Below are positions 1 to 12,240 of a stretch of DNA of 64,000 bases, piece after piece; position 1 is the stretch's first letter; each line of letters starts with the position of its first letter. This stretch comes from Ananas comosus (taxonomy: Eukaryota; Streptophyta; Magnoliopsida; Poales; Bromeliaceae): positions 7,429,332 through 7,493,331 of the forward strand of contig NC_033632.1 of the NCBI RefSeq assembly GCF_001540865.1. The letters run 5' to 3'. Under the pieces are notes generated by a model. That model saw nothing but the letters and a program-made list of their open reading frames with translations. It did not search any database and had not been told where the DNA came from. The position numbers and the translations under genes were made by a program.

Positions 1-55
1 AAGGTGCCACTTTGCAAAAGTGCAAAACTAGTAGATTTTTTTATACAAATTGGCC
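1..55. mobile_element. Right end of a MULE-like TIR, cut by the window edge
   Basis: The first 55 bases end in a tract of T followed by ATACAAATTGGCC. This matches the right terminus of the MULE M2 near 39560-39589 (AATAGATT, T-run, ATGCAAATTGGCC). The element body would lie left of the window, so neither its TSD nor its content can be seen. Confidence 0.5.
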
Positions 56-1478
56 TTCAATCGCATAAAATTTTTTTTATAAAAATTAATTAGAATAAGC
101 AATACTAAATAAGGTGTTATAGGAATAGTATTAAAGGTGTTTATATTATAGATTAATTGTAATTAGTATGTGGTGTGTATAGATTGACTCTTATAATGGC
201 TTTGCTTTGCTCATTGGCCTTGTTGTTTGCACGGAAGTGGGGTAGAAGTGGAAAGAAAGTAATTTTTGGTAAAATAGGACCACTTCACATTGTCTTGGTT
301 TACTGTAATTTTTTAATGCCGAAAGTCTAGTTCACTCAAAAAATGAAATTGACTTCCCCCTCCCATGGGGCGAAGTCAGATTTTCGCTGAGAGTGAAAAG
401 AGGCAAGAGGTGGGAACTCTAATTTTAGGTCGTAGTTATTTAATTTGGATTCGAAAAAATCGGTACGGGTATAATTCGGAATAAAATTCGTCTCTAACTT
501 TTTAAATTCGTTAAAAAATATGGCTGAAAAACGATTCGTCAATTCTCGGATGACGTGAGATTTACGGATAACGTATTATATGTTTATCATTAAAAATCTC
601 GGGATAAAATTCGGCTTATTAAATTAAGTTTTTTTCTCTCGAGATTTATGGTTATTAGATATAAATACTCAGTATTTGCTTAAGAATATAAGAATAAATA
701 GTTAAAATAAGTTAATTTAAGTAAAAATTTTGGAAAAGAGTTTTCTTTTTTTCTGTTTTGGGTGAGGTGCCTTCGGAAAGGGGATTTTTTGGAATTTTTT
801 CTGTTTTGGGCTAGCCGGCCTGCGAGCACGCAAGTCGCGGAGCTGCGAGCGCGAGCCACAAGCCACACGAGCGCTCGAGATGCTCGAGGTGCTCGAGGTG
901 CGCGAGCGGGCGCTTGAGGCGCTCAAGTCGCTCGAGGGGTGCAGGCTTACGCGTGGGCCTTGCGGGAGCGCGTGCGGCGTTGGAGCGCATGCGGGCTGCG
1001 TTTTTTTGGCTCCGAAAATTCGGGCGCACGTATAATACGCGAATGAAAGTCTTTTTTATCAAACAATCATTTTTTTTCCGAGATTTTTAGAAAAAATACG
1101 AATTTGGTCGTTAATTCGTTTCTTCAAAAATTCGCAAATAATCTCGCGAATAATTCGCAGAATTTACTACCATAGGTTAGGCGTTTCCCTCTTCTCTACC
1201 TTTTCCTCTCCTGAGTCCCAGACCCAACTCCAAATATATTCAAATTGTGAAGTAATTAAATTTTTTATTTTGATTGTATGTCTAAAATATGATCAAATTT
1301 GGTTAGGTAAGTTTAATTATTTTTGTTTAATTGTATATTTTAGAAAAGTGATGAAAAATGAATTTGTTAACAAATGTTAATAATTTTTTAACTTTTAGAA
1401 TTTTTATTTGTTGTATTCTTTAATTTTATGCAAACAAATAATCAAATTTTTTAAATTTTATTTTATAATCATACATGA

Positions 1479-1535
<57 letters not shown>

Positions 1536-3360
1536 TATTCATTATAATTTTATTCACTAAGTTACAAAATAGGACAATGATATCACTTCGGAGGTAAGTA
1601 TACCAGAGGTGAAGAGACTACATTTTTACGTTATTTACTTCCAACCAAACAAACAACAGAACTTGCAGAACTGTACTTCACGTTAGAAATAAACAGCGGA
1701 AGTGAATTAATTTTCACCCAACTCCACTTCAACCAAAGTCCACTTCCACCCAAGTCACTTACGTTGAAACAAACATGCCCTAATTTGAACTCTAAAACAG
1801 AATTAAATTCATCGATTTCGATGGTCATATTTTAGAATGATAGAATTCTGATTTTCATTCACTCTCGAAAAAAATGGCCTAAATTTTTTTATGACCAAAT
1901 CTAGCTTTAAATTATAAATTAGTTCATTACAGAGTAAGCTACTCAAAATCTTCTCTTACAATACTCTTCCTTTTCTCCTTCATCACTCTGGCTCTTCTTA
2001 ACAAAAAATTCTCTCAAAATTCTTGATGTACAATTAGTCATTCTGATTTCTATAATAAATCAAATATTTTTGAATAAATCGTAATTCCATTTCATATTCC
2101 AATAAAAAACTCAATTTTATTTCTCATTTTTATTTTAATCACGAACCAAAGCACTAAATGTTACTAAAGTCTTGCAGCTCTTTTATTTACTAAATAATTA
2201 GTTATTTAACATTCATGTGCATGTGCGTAACAATTAATTAATTGTGAAAACCGACCACAATCTTAATACCTCATCACCAGAGAATGGTATATTACCGGAT
2301 CTGCTTTAGTAAAGACATATAAGCTTTTATAACATGTGATCGATTCGTCAGCAAATAATAAAATGATTCAATGAATCTCTATGTTGTATTGAAACCAGTT
2401 CTATATGAACATGTATCACTCTTAATCACCTGAGATCTTTACAACCTTCTCTTAAGCTACTCCTTTAAATGCTATATTTATTTTTATTATTAAACGCACG
2501 CTATCTCACTCATTTGGTTTTAATCTGATTGACGGTTGCTAGAGAAACTAAGTATATGGTATAGAGAAAGAAGAAAGTGACTGATGAACAATCACATTTG
2601 TTTGTTTTTTCCTTTTTAATGTCCTAAAAAAATAAGATAGTGATTTCTATCAGAAAAAAACTTTAGTAGCTGGACGGAGCTCCTAACGACGCTTCGTTGG
2701 GGAGTTCCCCAACTATGTGATGCGTGCATATCAAAAGACTCCTCAACGAGAGAAGTTTCCATTGGAAATAAATTGAAAGTTCAGATTGTCAAAATGAAAC
2801 TCCAATATAGTTATCAATTAAAATGATGGTATAATTAGTAATTTAATTAAGAAGAAGAAGTTTAGAGAGTGCGATCCTCAAAATTGAAAGTTTCAGATAC
2901 TCGTTTATAAACAATTAAAAAGTTTAGAAACATCCACCATTAAATAGATGGTCGTAATAATAAGCCTTTTTGGAGACGTACAAACTGATTTTTTCGGCCG
3001 CATGTGCGGGGGGTGGGGGACTTTTTAACCGCAGCAGGAGCCCACGTGAGGCCGAGAGACGAATCCGATGAGTGGGAGGAGATCACGAAAAACACCAACG
3101 TCTTTTACTAAGCTAAGTGGCTTCTTCCTTTATCTCATCTTTGCCATGAGTAGGAGACACTACAACAGAGTTCCCCCTCTCCTGTGTCCGTTAACACACG
3201 ACCCCGAAGCGGAAAACGAAAAGCTACAATAAAAAACACGGGGCTCACATGGCGCAGCTGATGTGCCTTTGCAAGCGTGTCCACGAGGTGTGCTTCACTC
3301 GTGGACCAAAAGAGAGAGAGAGCAGTCAACCTAGCTCTCTCTCTCTTTTTAATTATAAGA
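56..3360. other. AT-rich non-coding host DNA with MITE debris
   Basis: I recognise no gene here. At 776-1010 there is a sharp GC-rich island built from degenerate GCTCGAGGT-like repeats; its Leu/Glu/Arg-rich translation reflects the repeat, not a gene. 1486-1522 is an (AT)n microsatellite. The segments near 212 (GGCCTTGTTGTTTGCACGG) and 1740-1781 (ending AAACAAACATGCCC) look like opposite ends of a MITE-type element (RC of the right end starts GGGCATGTTTGTTTC), but I could not fix a target duplication. 3300-3345 has GAGAGAGA facing CTCTCTCT, a simple-repeat hairpin. Confidence 0.55.
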
Positions 3361-3570
3361 ATTTGAGCTTCTATACTTTTGAAAGTACCAAGACAATGTG
3401 CTTGTAGATTTTTAGCCATTAGATTAAGAGATATGCGGTTAGGATGATGTGGGCTTCCTAGGGTTGAGTGAGTTGTTGGTTGAATAGTATATCTAATGTT
3501 GAAAATATCCGAGAAGTAGATCTAACGGTAAAAAACTTACAAGTACCAAGTGCTTGTGCTTTTCAACAAC
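3361..3570. mobile_element. Small inverted-repeat MITE (about 210 bp)
   Basis: The left end (near 3372-3430: CTTTTGAAAGTACCAAG ... GTGCTTGTAGATTTTTAG, CCATTAGAT) is matched in reverse by the right end (near 3515-3566: AGATCTAACGG ... AAACTTACAAGTACCAAG, TGCTTGTGCTTTT). Terminal inversion, small size and no coding content fit a non-autonomous DNA transposon. I could not settle the exact ends or the TSD. Confidence 0.5.
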
Positions 3571-3587
3571 ACCATAGTAGACTTTAT

Positions 3588-3591
<4 letters not shown>

Positions 3592-3627
<36 letters not shown>
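3592..3627. repeat. (AT)n microsatellite
   Basis: About 18 uninterrupted AT dinucleotides, followed to about 3930 by nearly pure A/T sequence. Confidence 0.95.
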
Positions 3628-3632
<5 letters not shown>

Positions 3633-5156
3633 ATTTTATTTTATTTTTTTTAAATACTATTATTATATAAATATTATTTATAAATATATAATAATTTATT
3701 TTATAATATTAAATATATATTATTATATATTATATTACATATTATATTACATATTTATTATATAATATAATTTATTATAAATATAAATTATAATAATTAA
3801 ATATATTATCATAATTATTATATATTAATAATATATAATATATATAATTAGAGAAAATATATATAATAATTATAATATATTAATAATATATATATTAAAA
3901 AATAATTTAAATAGTTTTTTTCTTTATTTTTCTTTATTTTTCAACCAAACAACTATCATGAAAAACTAGTTTTCTTTTTCTACAAATCAAACATAAACGA
4001 TGTAAAACTTTTTTCCACCAAAAATTTTTTTTCCACAGTTTTATGTGGAACCAAACACACCCTTAACGAAGAATATATATTTCAGGCATCCAAAGAATTG
4101 CATTTTGCGAATTGGGTAATAATGAAAGAGCAAAAACAATTTATCCATCTCCACGCTCATCAACATAAATCCATACTCAAGAGGAAGTTTTTCTCCATTT
4201 TTTTTTTCTTTCAAAACATATCTCTTAATTATAATACAATGTCAAAAATGATATTATGTTGTCATTCGTTCGATCTAAATTATAATATGGCAGTTGTTTG
4301 ATATTTTTAGACTTTCTATAATAATATTTTTAAAGATATTTTTTAAATCGTCCCATCTCATCTATAGAATTGCCTTTTTTATAGTGTTTCTACTGCATAA
4401 ATGGTAAATCCTATTTTTCCACGTCGAAACCCTCTTTCTTCCCTATGAAAATTGTGCAAATCTGTTTCCTCTCTATTTTCAACACCAAAAAAAGTAAAAA
4501 AAATCACTCTCCTTTTCTAGAATCTCTTTCCGTTTCTATGCATCTCTATCTCGAATCTTTAAGTTAGGATGAATTGTCAATCTAGATTTTGAATTCAAAT
4601 GCTCATTAGTGGCAGTGTCTATTTTTCAATTTACTTTGTAAATTTGATTTGTTTCTAAGTATATTTCCAATTTATTTATACTGTAAATATTTTTTATACA
4701 TATCCTATAACATACGTATATACCCAACATTTAAAAATTTGAATTGATTCCAAAATTAATTTAAATTAAAATTTGAACTTAACTTTGAATTTATGATTCA
4801 AATTTAAAATTTAAATTTACTTTTGATCTATTATTTAAATTTAAACAATTGTTGATATTATAGGTCTATTTCTAACTATTCTACTTTCCAAATCTAAATT
4901 GTTCTTAGTTTGTTTATTGTTTATCTTTTTAATGTGTATGAAATATTATTTTTATTGAATCCAGAATTGCATCAATCAACTAAAAATTTTCTATCTGCTT
5001 TTATATATATAGTATAGATAAAAGGATAACCAATTCAAATTGTATTTTATTTTTTTCTCCTTTAATTCAGTTTTGAGTTTTCCAAACAACTACAAACGGA
5101 ACAGATCTAGAGAGTGGTATCTTGTAGGTGGTAATTTTAGTTTGGTTCTCATGTTT

Positions 5157-5191
<35 letters not shown>

Positions 5192-5386
5192 ACATGAACT
5201 TGATCTTGGGATTTTTACAGTTGTTTCTAGTTAATCTTTGGCCCTATTTAGTGTTGTTGTCATCTTCTTCTTTTTTTATCCCAGTTTTTGTAAATATATA
5301 TTTTTTTAAAAAAATTATAGAAGTTAATGCTGGGTTGCTTATAATCCTTGTATGTATTTGGTTGCTAATACCTACTATATATGCAA
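3628..5386. other. AT-rich non-coding host DNA up to the copia insertion site
   Basis: No credible coding sequence. 4045-4063 (GGAACCAAACACACCCTTAA) resembles the terminus of a MITE read on the minus strand, but its partner is not clear. 5160-5190 is a 31-base T run. The last five bases (5387-5391, GTATT) are the left target duplication of the copia element C1. Confidence 0.6.
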
Positions 5387-5623
5387 GTATTTGTTAGGAT
5401 TTGGTTAGATTTATAGTTTATTTTCTAGTTAGATAAGAATTAGATAAGAATTAATATTTAAATCTGTTGAAGATAAATTAAAATTTAAATATTAATTAGA
5501 GTATGAATCTAACTAGATTAGGATAAATATTTAAATCTATTAGAGATAAATTAATTAAGATTTAAATATTTATTGTAGTAGGAATCCTAAATACATTAGG
5601 ATTGGGGTACGTTTTGGTGGAGG

Positions 5624-5634
5624 TATATAAATAG
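5624..5634 (+). promoter_or_regulatory. TATA box of C1 5' LTR
   Basis: TATATAAATAG, conserved in the 3' LTR at 29866-29876. It stands about 235 bp into the LTR, as expected for a U3 promoter. Confidence 0.75.
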
Positions 5635-6261
5635 TTTTTGATGGGATGCTTTTGGTTGAGAGAGTACGGTGAGAGAGTGTGCCATCTTGGGTGAAATCGT
5701 ACTAAGAGAGAAAATCATAGTTGAGTGCACGAGTACACGTGGACAGTTGTTTTCTTTCTGGGTTTATAGAAGACAAGAGAAGAGTAAAAGAGATTCAAAA
5801 AGAGGGCTCGAGTTATAGCTACTTTGTTACAGAAAAGTAGTCAGGTGTAATATTATAATATACTGAACTTTTACGATGGTAAAGTCTTGGTGGGAACTAG
5901 CTTAAAATGCTATTAAAATAGTTCCGGCAAAGTTCGGGAAACATTCGAGTGTTTTGGTGCAAATTGGGCACGAAAACGGATTTGTGAAGCCGTATTAGAC
6001 TTTGGCTAGATTCGGCAAAGTACAATTGAGAAGAAGGTTTAAACGTGCTCAAAAATAAGATTTGAGGGTTTTGGAATGGTTAGAAGTGGATTGGAGCTTT
6101 AAGGAGTGAGAACTTGCATTTTTTGAAAAATGCAGTTTTTGGAGCTGATGGACCTTCGAGATCCGGATCCCGCGTGCGTGCTGGCTGCCTTGAATGTGGG
6201 CATTTTGGTAATTTTGAAGGGGGGCTTTATATAGGACCTCTCCTCTTTCTCCTCCCTGTTG

Positions 6262-6264
<3 letters not shown>

Positions 6265-6301
<37 letters not shown>
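6265..6301. repeat. (CA)n microsatellite at the A2 insertion site
   Basis: About 18 CA units inside LTR A1. A2 inserted at its right edge, and the tract resumes as CACACACACAC at 13612. Confidence 0.95.
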
Positions 6302-6305
<4 letters not shown>

Positions 6306-9300
6306 TCACGCCCTGAACCCGGTCCTATTTGGCCAGTTCGGATACATCGAACAGATGCCGAACGGACGACACCTTCCCCATCCGCCCAAGGCTCAGCAAC
6401 AAGTACAAATAGAGTACAAAATTTGCACATGCGGAAGCAAACACAATGGCTTGCACGAGGGCAAGTAGTAGCCAAAGTGAAAGTACTGTCTAATTAACAT
6501 ACAAGTAATATGATTAAATTTAAATCACATACATGCATTCAACTTTAATAAACTTCCATTACATTCTTTGTATCATTTCTTTTGTACATCACATATTCCT
6601 CAAAATATAACAATTTGCAATTAACTATAAAATTCTTTTATATCGTTCATTTAAACATGTTCATAATACTAAAATCATCAAAATACAAAAGATAATAACT
6701 AAAGGGTATGCAACTAAACCAAAATGTGAAACCAACTCGGGTGGTCTCTAACTATGACGCGATATCTTTACCGCGATCATCCATCGGCTCGCTCGGTCCC
6801 GACTCTGTGTAAATAGTGGGGTGAGAACTACAACAAAGTTCTCAGTGGGATCGACAACCGACCTCGCCGACTTTCCCACTAGGTCTAAATCAGGCATAAT
6901 AGAAGAAAGAATAGATAGTAACCAGCTAACAAATGCAGCTAAAATGCCTGAACAATATGTAGTCAATCATATGCTCAATGAAATGCTGATGATGAATGCA
7001 AGTTTGCTTTACACTGTTCAATCTCGTGGCTAACCCGTCGGGCCCTAAGCCTCCTCCCGCCGAGTTCCATAACTTACCAACACAAGTCCCTAATCGCGGG
7101 CCCCAAGCTTCCTCCCGCTAGGACCGTCCTCTGGGGATTCCCACATCCCAGTGATGACAACTCCGGAGCTCATCGCTCGAGGGGGAGCGACCTTCCTTAA
7201 GCCAAGACTATAGGTGAGTATGATCAATTCTTATCTTTAAGGATTCCAATGTTCATGTGACCATTAACTTTAAGGTTTTTATGTCACAATGTCACTATCT
7301 TTTTTTCCTTGCATTCTTTGACTTGCACTAGTGTCATATACACTACTTGGTTCTTTATACTCATTTACTAATGCCACACTTGTTCTCTAAGTGTTCAACT
7401 ATAGCATTCAATGCATTCACTAATGCCATTCTACTACGAGTCCATCTCTAGTATTTATTGCATTTAGAAATGTCATACAATCCATATGTCATAATGTCAT
7501 TTTGTTCTAAACCTTTTCTAGATTCTTATCATTACTCATGCATACATACGGTTACACAAGTTTCAGCTCTTTTACAATCATTTCTCATACATTTGTACTC
7601 ACAACATGCAAATAAAAACTCTCAATTAACCCTATCATGCACAATGCTCAATATACACTTATGCTCAAAATGGCACTTTAGACATAAAAGAAAATTCAAC
7701 ATTTTCGGAATGCACCACCCACCTTATATGATTACAAGGGTGCTACGGTTCAATTCTTGAAATTTTTGGGCACCTATTCCGCGTGCTGCGGATATCTATA
7801 CCAAAAATGACGTTTTTGTCAAGATCTTTGCATACACTAGTCGGGTCACCGAACCGAGTTCATATTCTTGTTAGAAATACCCCTAATTAAGTTTCTACAA
7901 GGTCAATTTGGCTCTAAACCCCTCTAGGGTAAAAGCCCTAATTTTGGTGCCCTAACAATGCCATTTACAAATTCTTTGGGTTTGATCTCTAGAACAAGCA
8001 AAAGAAAGCTTGTTGAACCTCTAGGAACTCTTTTAGAACCTTTTCTAAGCTTTTCAAACCATTTCTAGGGCATACAATATGAATCCTAGAAGTTCACCAT
8101 AAGAGCACATGAAGCTACCATGGATTTTCATGGAGTTCATGCCTCTACTAGGTTTCTATACATGAGAGGAGATCAAAACCTAGCTTCCTAGGTCACAAAA
8201 CCAAACCCTAAACTCAGTCTTGCCAAAGAACTCACCTTAGCCCTAAGCTCTCCAATGTCCACCTTGTAGGAGAGTACCCAAGCCTCTAAAACCCTAAGTC
8301 CTTCAAGATTTCTCCTCCAAATCCACCTCCTTTAGCTTTGTGAGAGAGGTTCTAGAGAGAGAGAGAGAGGGAGAGAAATGAGAGGAGGGGTGTAATTAGC
8401 TGTGGGAGAGAGAGAGAAGGTGTGTTAAGGTGTCACGCCCCGGGGTCCCTTTTAGTTTAAAACATAGCGGAAAAGCGTCTGAATTTTTTTTTTTTTTTTT
8501 GAAAAGCCTGACCCCAGAGTATGCCAGATCCGCCACAAACACAGGGAATCCACTGTTCACATGGACAGAGTCTCCCCTATATTTGCACGGCGTCACACAA
8601 GTACAAGAAGTAACCCAGGTACAACCACAACCAAATGAACATACAAATAACTAACGATTATATATTCATGCACCATTCACATCACAGGTTCACATTTATA
8701 TATTCAATATTTAAACATAAATTCACATCTATCAGTTAAAATATTTCCAACCACAGAAACAGGTTTTGAAATACTAAGATGCAAAATCCACATAAAACCT
8801 TTTTGAAAACTATTTCCTACACGGAAATCTTTATTCTTTAAAAACGCTACCACGAGGGGTAGAAAACCTTTTATTTTACAAAATCCAGAAATCTGTTTAT
8901 TATATTCACGAAAATTCATATATTCAAATGTAATAAAAATACTGAACCATATAAGTCAACTAAGCTCTATATCAACATAAATAATAAGGGTAAAAGCTAA
9001 ACCGAATAACCTGGGTCGGAAGATCTAACGACCGCTACGTACATGCCTCACGTCTCGTCTCAATACCCATCGCCTGCGATACCTGAAGAATGGTGGGGGA
9101 GGTGAGAACATGTAAATATGTCTCCCCTCCCAGTGGGTACCGCAAGCCGATGAAAGCGAGGAGTGCTCACCAGATCAGGAAGAGCTAAACAACAGTACGG
9201 GTCAGTGAAAATACAGTAGGAACAATAGTAAACGAAAGAGATATGTAAGGAGCTGACAAGTATAGATGCAGGTAAATAAAACAGTAGCCACAATAAACAG

Positions 9301-9439
9301 ATAAGGATGTACTGGAAATAAACACTACAGCTACTGTATGCATGTGTCAACTGACGATAACCTCAAAAATATCCAATCTCGCTGCCCTATTGGTCCGAGG
9401 ACCTCAGGCCCATGCCACACTGCTCAATCTGTTCCTGAC

Positions 9440-9535
9440 CCTCGCAATGAAGCCCCTGGGTCAGAAACATGTACCTGACCCTCGCAATGAAGCCCCTGGG
9501 TTAGAAGCATATACCCTCGCAATAAAGCCCCTGGG
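9440..9535. repeat. Short tandem repeat, about 46 bp unit
   Basis: Three degenerate copies built on CCTCGCAATGAAGCCCCTGG, separated by variable AGAAACATGTAC-like linkers. No coding function is apparent. Confidence 0.8.
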
Positions 9536-9742
9536 CTCACGGGTTGGCAATCCAACCACTTCTCTGGAAAAGAACACCCTCTTGCGGTGGATCAGACCGC
9601 TGGTGTTCGTGAAATGCGTACCTGCAGTGGCGATCAATGTAGTATGCTCAAAGATCATCCATCGGCAACTAGCCGACAATCCAGCCCCTCAGGGCACACC
9701 GACCGTATAGGCCATCAGCAACTAATCGGCTACGTATGTCAA

Positions 9743-10170
9743 GATAGAACTGTAGCAACTCGACCGAATAGGTCATAGATATCAAAATAGGGGAACCGCC
9801 AAACCAAATCACAGATATGGATAGAACTGTAGCAACTCGACCGAATAGGTCATAGATATCAAAATAGGGGAGCCGCCCAACCAAATCACAGATATAGATA
9901 GAACTGTAGCAACTCGACCGAATAGGTCATAGATATCAAAATAGGGGAACCGCCCAACCAAATCACAGATATAGTGAACAGATAAGTCAACTCTACTCCT
10001 AAGCATGATATCAACATGGAAATAACTGAGTAGAGGAATGCAGATATAGTGAACAGATAAGTCAACTCTACGCCCAACCAAATCACAGATATAGTGAATA
10101 GATAAGTCAACTCTACTCCTAGGCATGATATCAACATGAAAATAACTGAGTAGAGGAATGCAGATATAAA
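9743..10170. repeat. Compound tandem repeat: three 77-bp units then a second family
   Basis: Units start at 9743, 9820 and 9897 with GATAGAACTGTAGC, exactly 77 bp apart and nearly identical. The array then changes to a second repeated block (GTGAACAGATAAGTCAACTC at about 9975, 10048 and, slightly altered, 10094) that shares the CCCAACCAAATCACAGATAT joint with the first family. The long minus-strand open frames here are products of the repeat. Confidence 0.9.
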
Positions 10171-10200
10171 TGCAGGTGCAAGGCTCAACACTTTATATCA

Positions 10201-10203
<3 letters not shown>

Positions 10204-10239
<36 letters not shown>
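10204..10239. repeat. (AT)n microsatellite
   Basis: Uninterrupted AT/TA dinucleotides inside X1. Confidence 0.95.
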
Positions 10240-10241
<2 letters not shown>

Positions 10242-11339
10242 AGATAATAACGGGAGAACAAAGGTAAGAAACCATCACCGAGCGTGCACCACTGTACCGA
10301 CGTCGGATCGAAGTACCCGCCTGTACAACTGTCGCGCCTGTCTCCTGACTGCAAAAGAATGTCAACCGGACCTAAGGAGGGTCCACTGGGTTAGTGTCTA
10401 ACCCACAGCTAAGAAACCCTAAAAGCATAGCCCACAAACAATCTCACGGAGATCGGTTTCCTAATACCGATTACCGTAACTCGTCGGAAGTCCCGAAAAC
10501 CACACCGGGACGCCGTCGGGACCCACGAACTGTCCCGAAATATTCCGACTATGATACGAGTCACCCGCTGCCACAAAACACACCAATTTGGATGTCTTGG
10601 CAGGCAAACACAAGTTAACACAACTACACATTATCGCCGGATAATTGTACGAACTCGGGTTCCGAAAGTGTCAAATTCGACACCGGAACCCACCGTCGCT
10701 CACTCGTCATTTCTGAACTCTCGAAATGACGCAAGTGACCAGCAAACAAGGCTGGCGACTACACAATAGCCCACGAAGCACCGTCGGAATAATTCCGAAC
10801 CGAACCGCGTTCGTCGGCGGATTTCGCCGAGAAACGCATCGGAAATCACTTTTCGGTCTCCGTAAGGCTTGGGCTTGGACAATCAGTCAGAGGTTTACCC
10901 ACTATCACCCATGCTGCAACAGCAGCACAACAACCAAAATACATAAAAGCCTCCGATTACCCGAAATCGCATTATTTCATGCGATTTCGGCGCTTTTATG
11001 GTCCGTCGGCACAAACCAGAAATGAATCAGTGAAGCGAGGCACCCGCTGATAGGTCTCGCGTGCGCGAGACCGTGCTCACCTTTCGAAGCAAATTCGCCA
11101 CTGTGGGAAACGTACGAGCGACGGCGAAATTCAGTGAATATAGCGGCGCACAGCGCCTAATTCGCTTCTAACACGCAAACCGAGGAACCGATGACCCCGA
11201 CGGAGGTGAGCACGATGCTCAGCACGGAGTAACGATGATCGTGCTCACTTCTACTGTCATCAGGGTGCCTTCGGATCGCCGGAAAGGCCACCGGAATCCC
11301 AAAATACAGTGCTGTTAACATCAATACAGCCTTACCTAG

Positions 11340-12240
11340 GTAGTGGAGCTAGGGTTGATCGCCGGCGGCCGGACGGCGGGCGGTCCGGCCAGGGGAGGGT
11401 GCGGCCGGTTGGTGGGGTCTGGGGCACCCGCTGGCCGGCGGCGGAAGGTGGCCGTTGGCACGGCGGCGGAGATCAAGTCCACCAAGCTCCTCTCGGGTTC
11501 AAGGGCGCCGGCGGTGAAGCGGCGGCCGGAGGAGCCCGGGGCGGTGATGGTTCGTCGTCGGAGGACGAGGAGGAGGCTATGCTCCCGTCAGTGGGCGGCG
11601 GCAACGCTTGGAAGCCGAAGGGACTCGGCCATGGCCCGCACGGGTCTGGGCGGCCGCAGGATGGAGGAGCGGCGGCCGGCGGTCCACGGGGATAGCCGGG
11701 AGGGCGAGCGGCGGCGAGCGGGAGGTCGCCGGAGGCCGTGGGATGACGGCGCGCCCGATCCGGAGTGGCGGTGGCGCGCGGGCCTCGAGCCCACCCGTGC
11801 TCGGTCTGGGCTAACCGAGGGCGGCCGCAGGGAGCAGGGCGGCGCCGGCGGCCCACGGGACTGACCGGGGCCGACGGTGACGACTCCGGGGAAGGCGGCA
11901 TAGTCGTCCAAAGGCGACGGCGGCCCGCGCAGGCGATGCGGGACCAGGCTCGGCCTGAGCTAGGTCAGGCTCGGCCGCAGGGCGCCCAGGCCGCGACGGC
12001 GGCGCGTGGGGACGGCGGCGGCCGGCACGGCGGGACGGCGGAGGTCGGGGCCGCTGCTAGAGGTGGTGCTCGACAGTGATGACATTCCTGGGTTGCCCAG
12101 ATTGGTTCCACGGCAGGGATGGTTGGGAAAGAATGATGGAGGGGTGGCCGGGTTGCTAGTTTTCCGGCGGCCGGGGCACCTGCCGGCGGCCGGGGTGCGC
12201 ACAAGGGTTGGGCTGAAACTGGTTAGGGCACAGTTGGGAG
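11340..12240. other. GC-rich island inside X1
   Basis: About 900 bp dominated by CGGCGG/CCGCCG-type sequence. Long overlapping open frames occur on both strands, the usual result of GC-rich sequence having few stop codons. The minus-strand frame 11473-11901 gives a Pro/Ala/Ser/Arg-rich product of 142 residues with no domain I recognise. It may be a leader or exon-like part of the host LTR, or a captured gene segment; nothing decides between these. Confidence 0.5.

Noticed and set aside
3135..3419. 94-residue minus-strand frame
   Set aside because: Overlaps the MITE and the GA/TC repeat, with no recognisable domain.
6049..6475. Cys-Val and His-Thr repeat proteins
   Set aside because: Products of the (CA)n microsatellite.
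11343..12204. Several long GC-rich open frames on both strands
   Set aside because: Open because stops are rare in GC-rich DNA; no recognisable domain in any frame.
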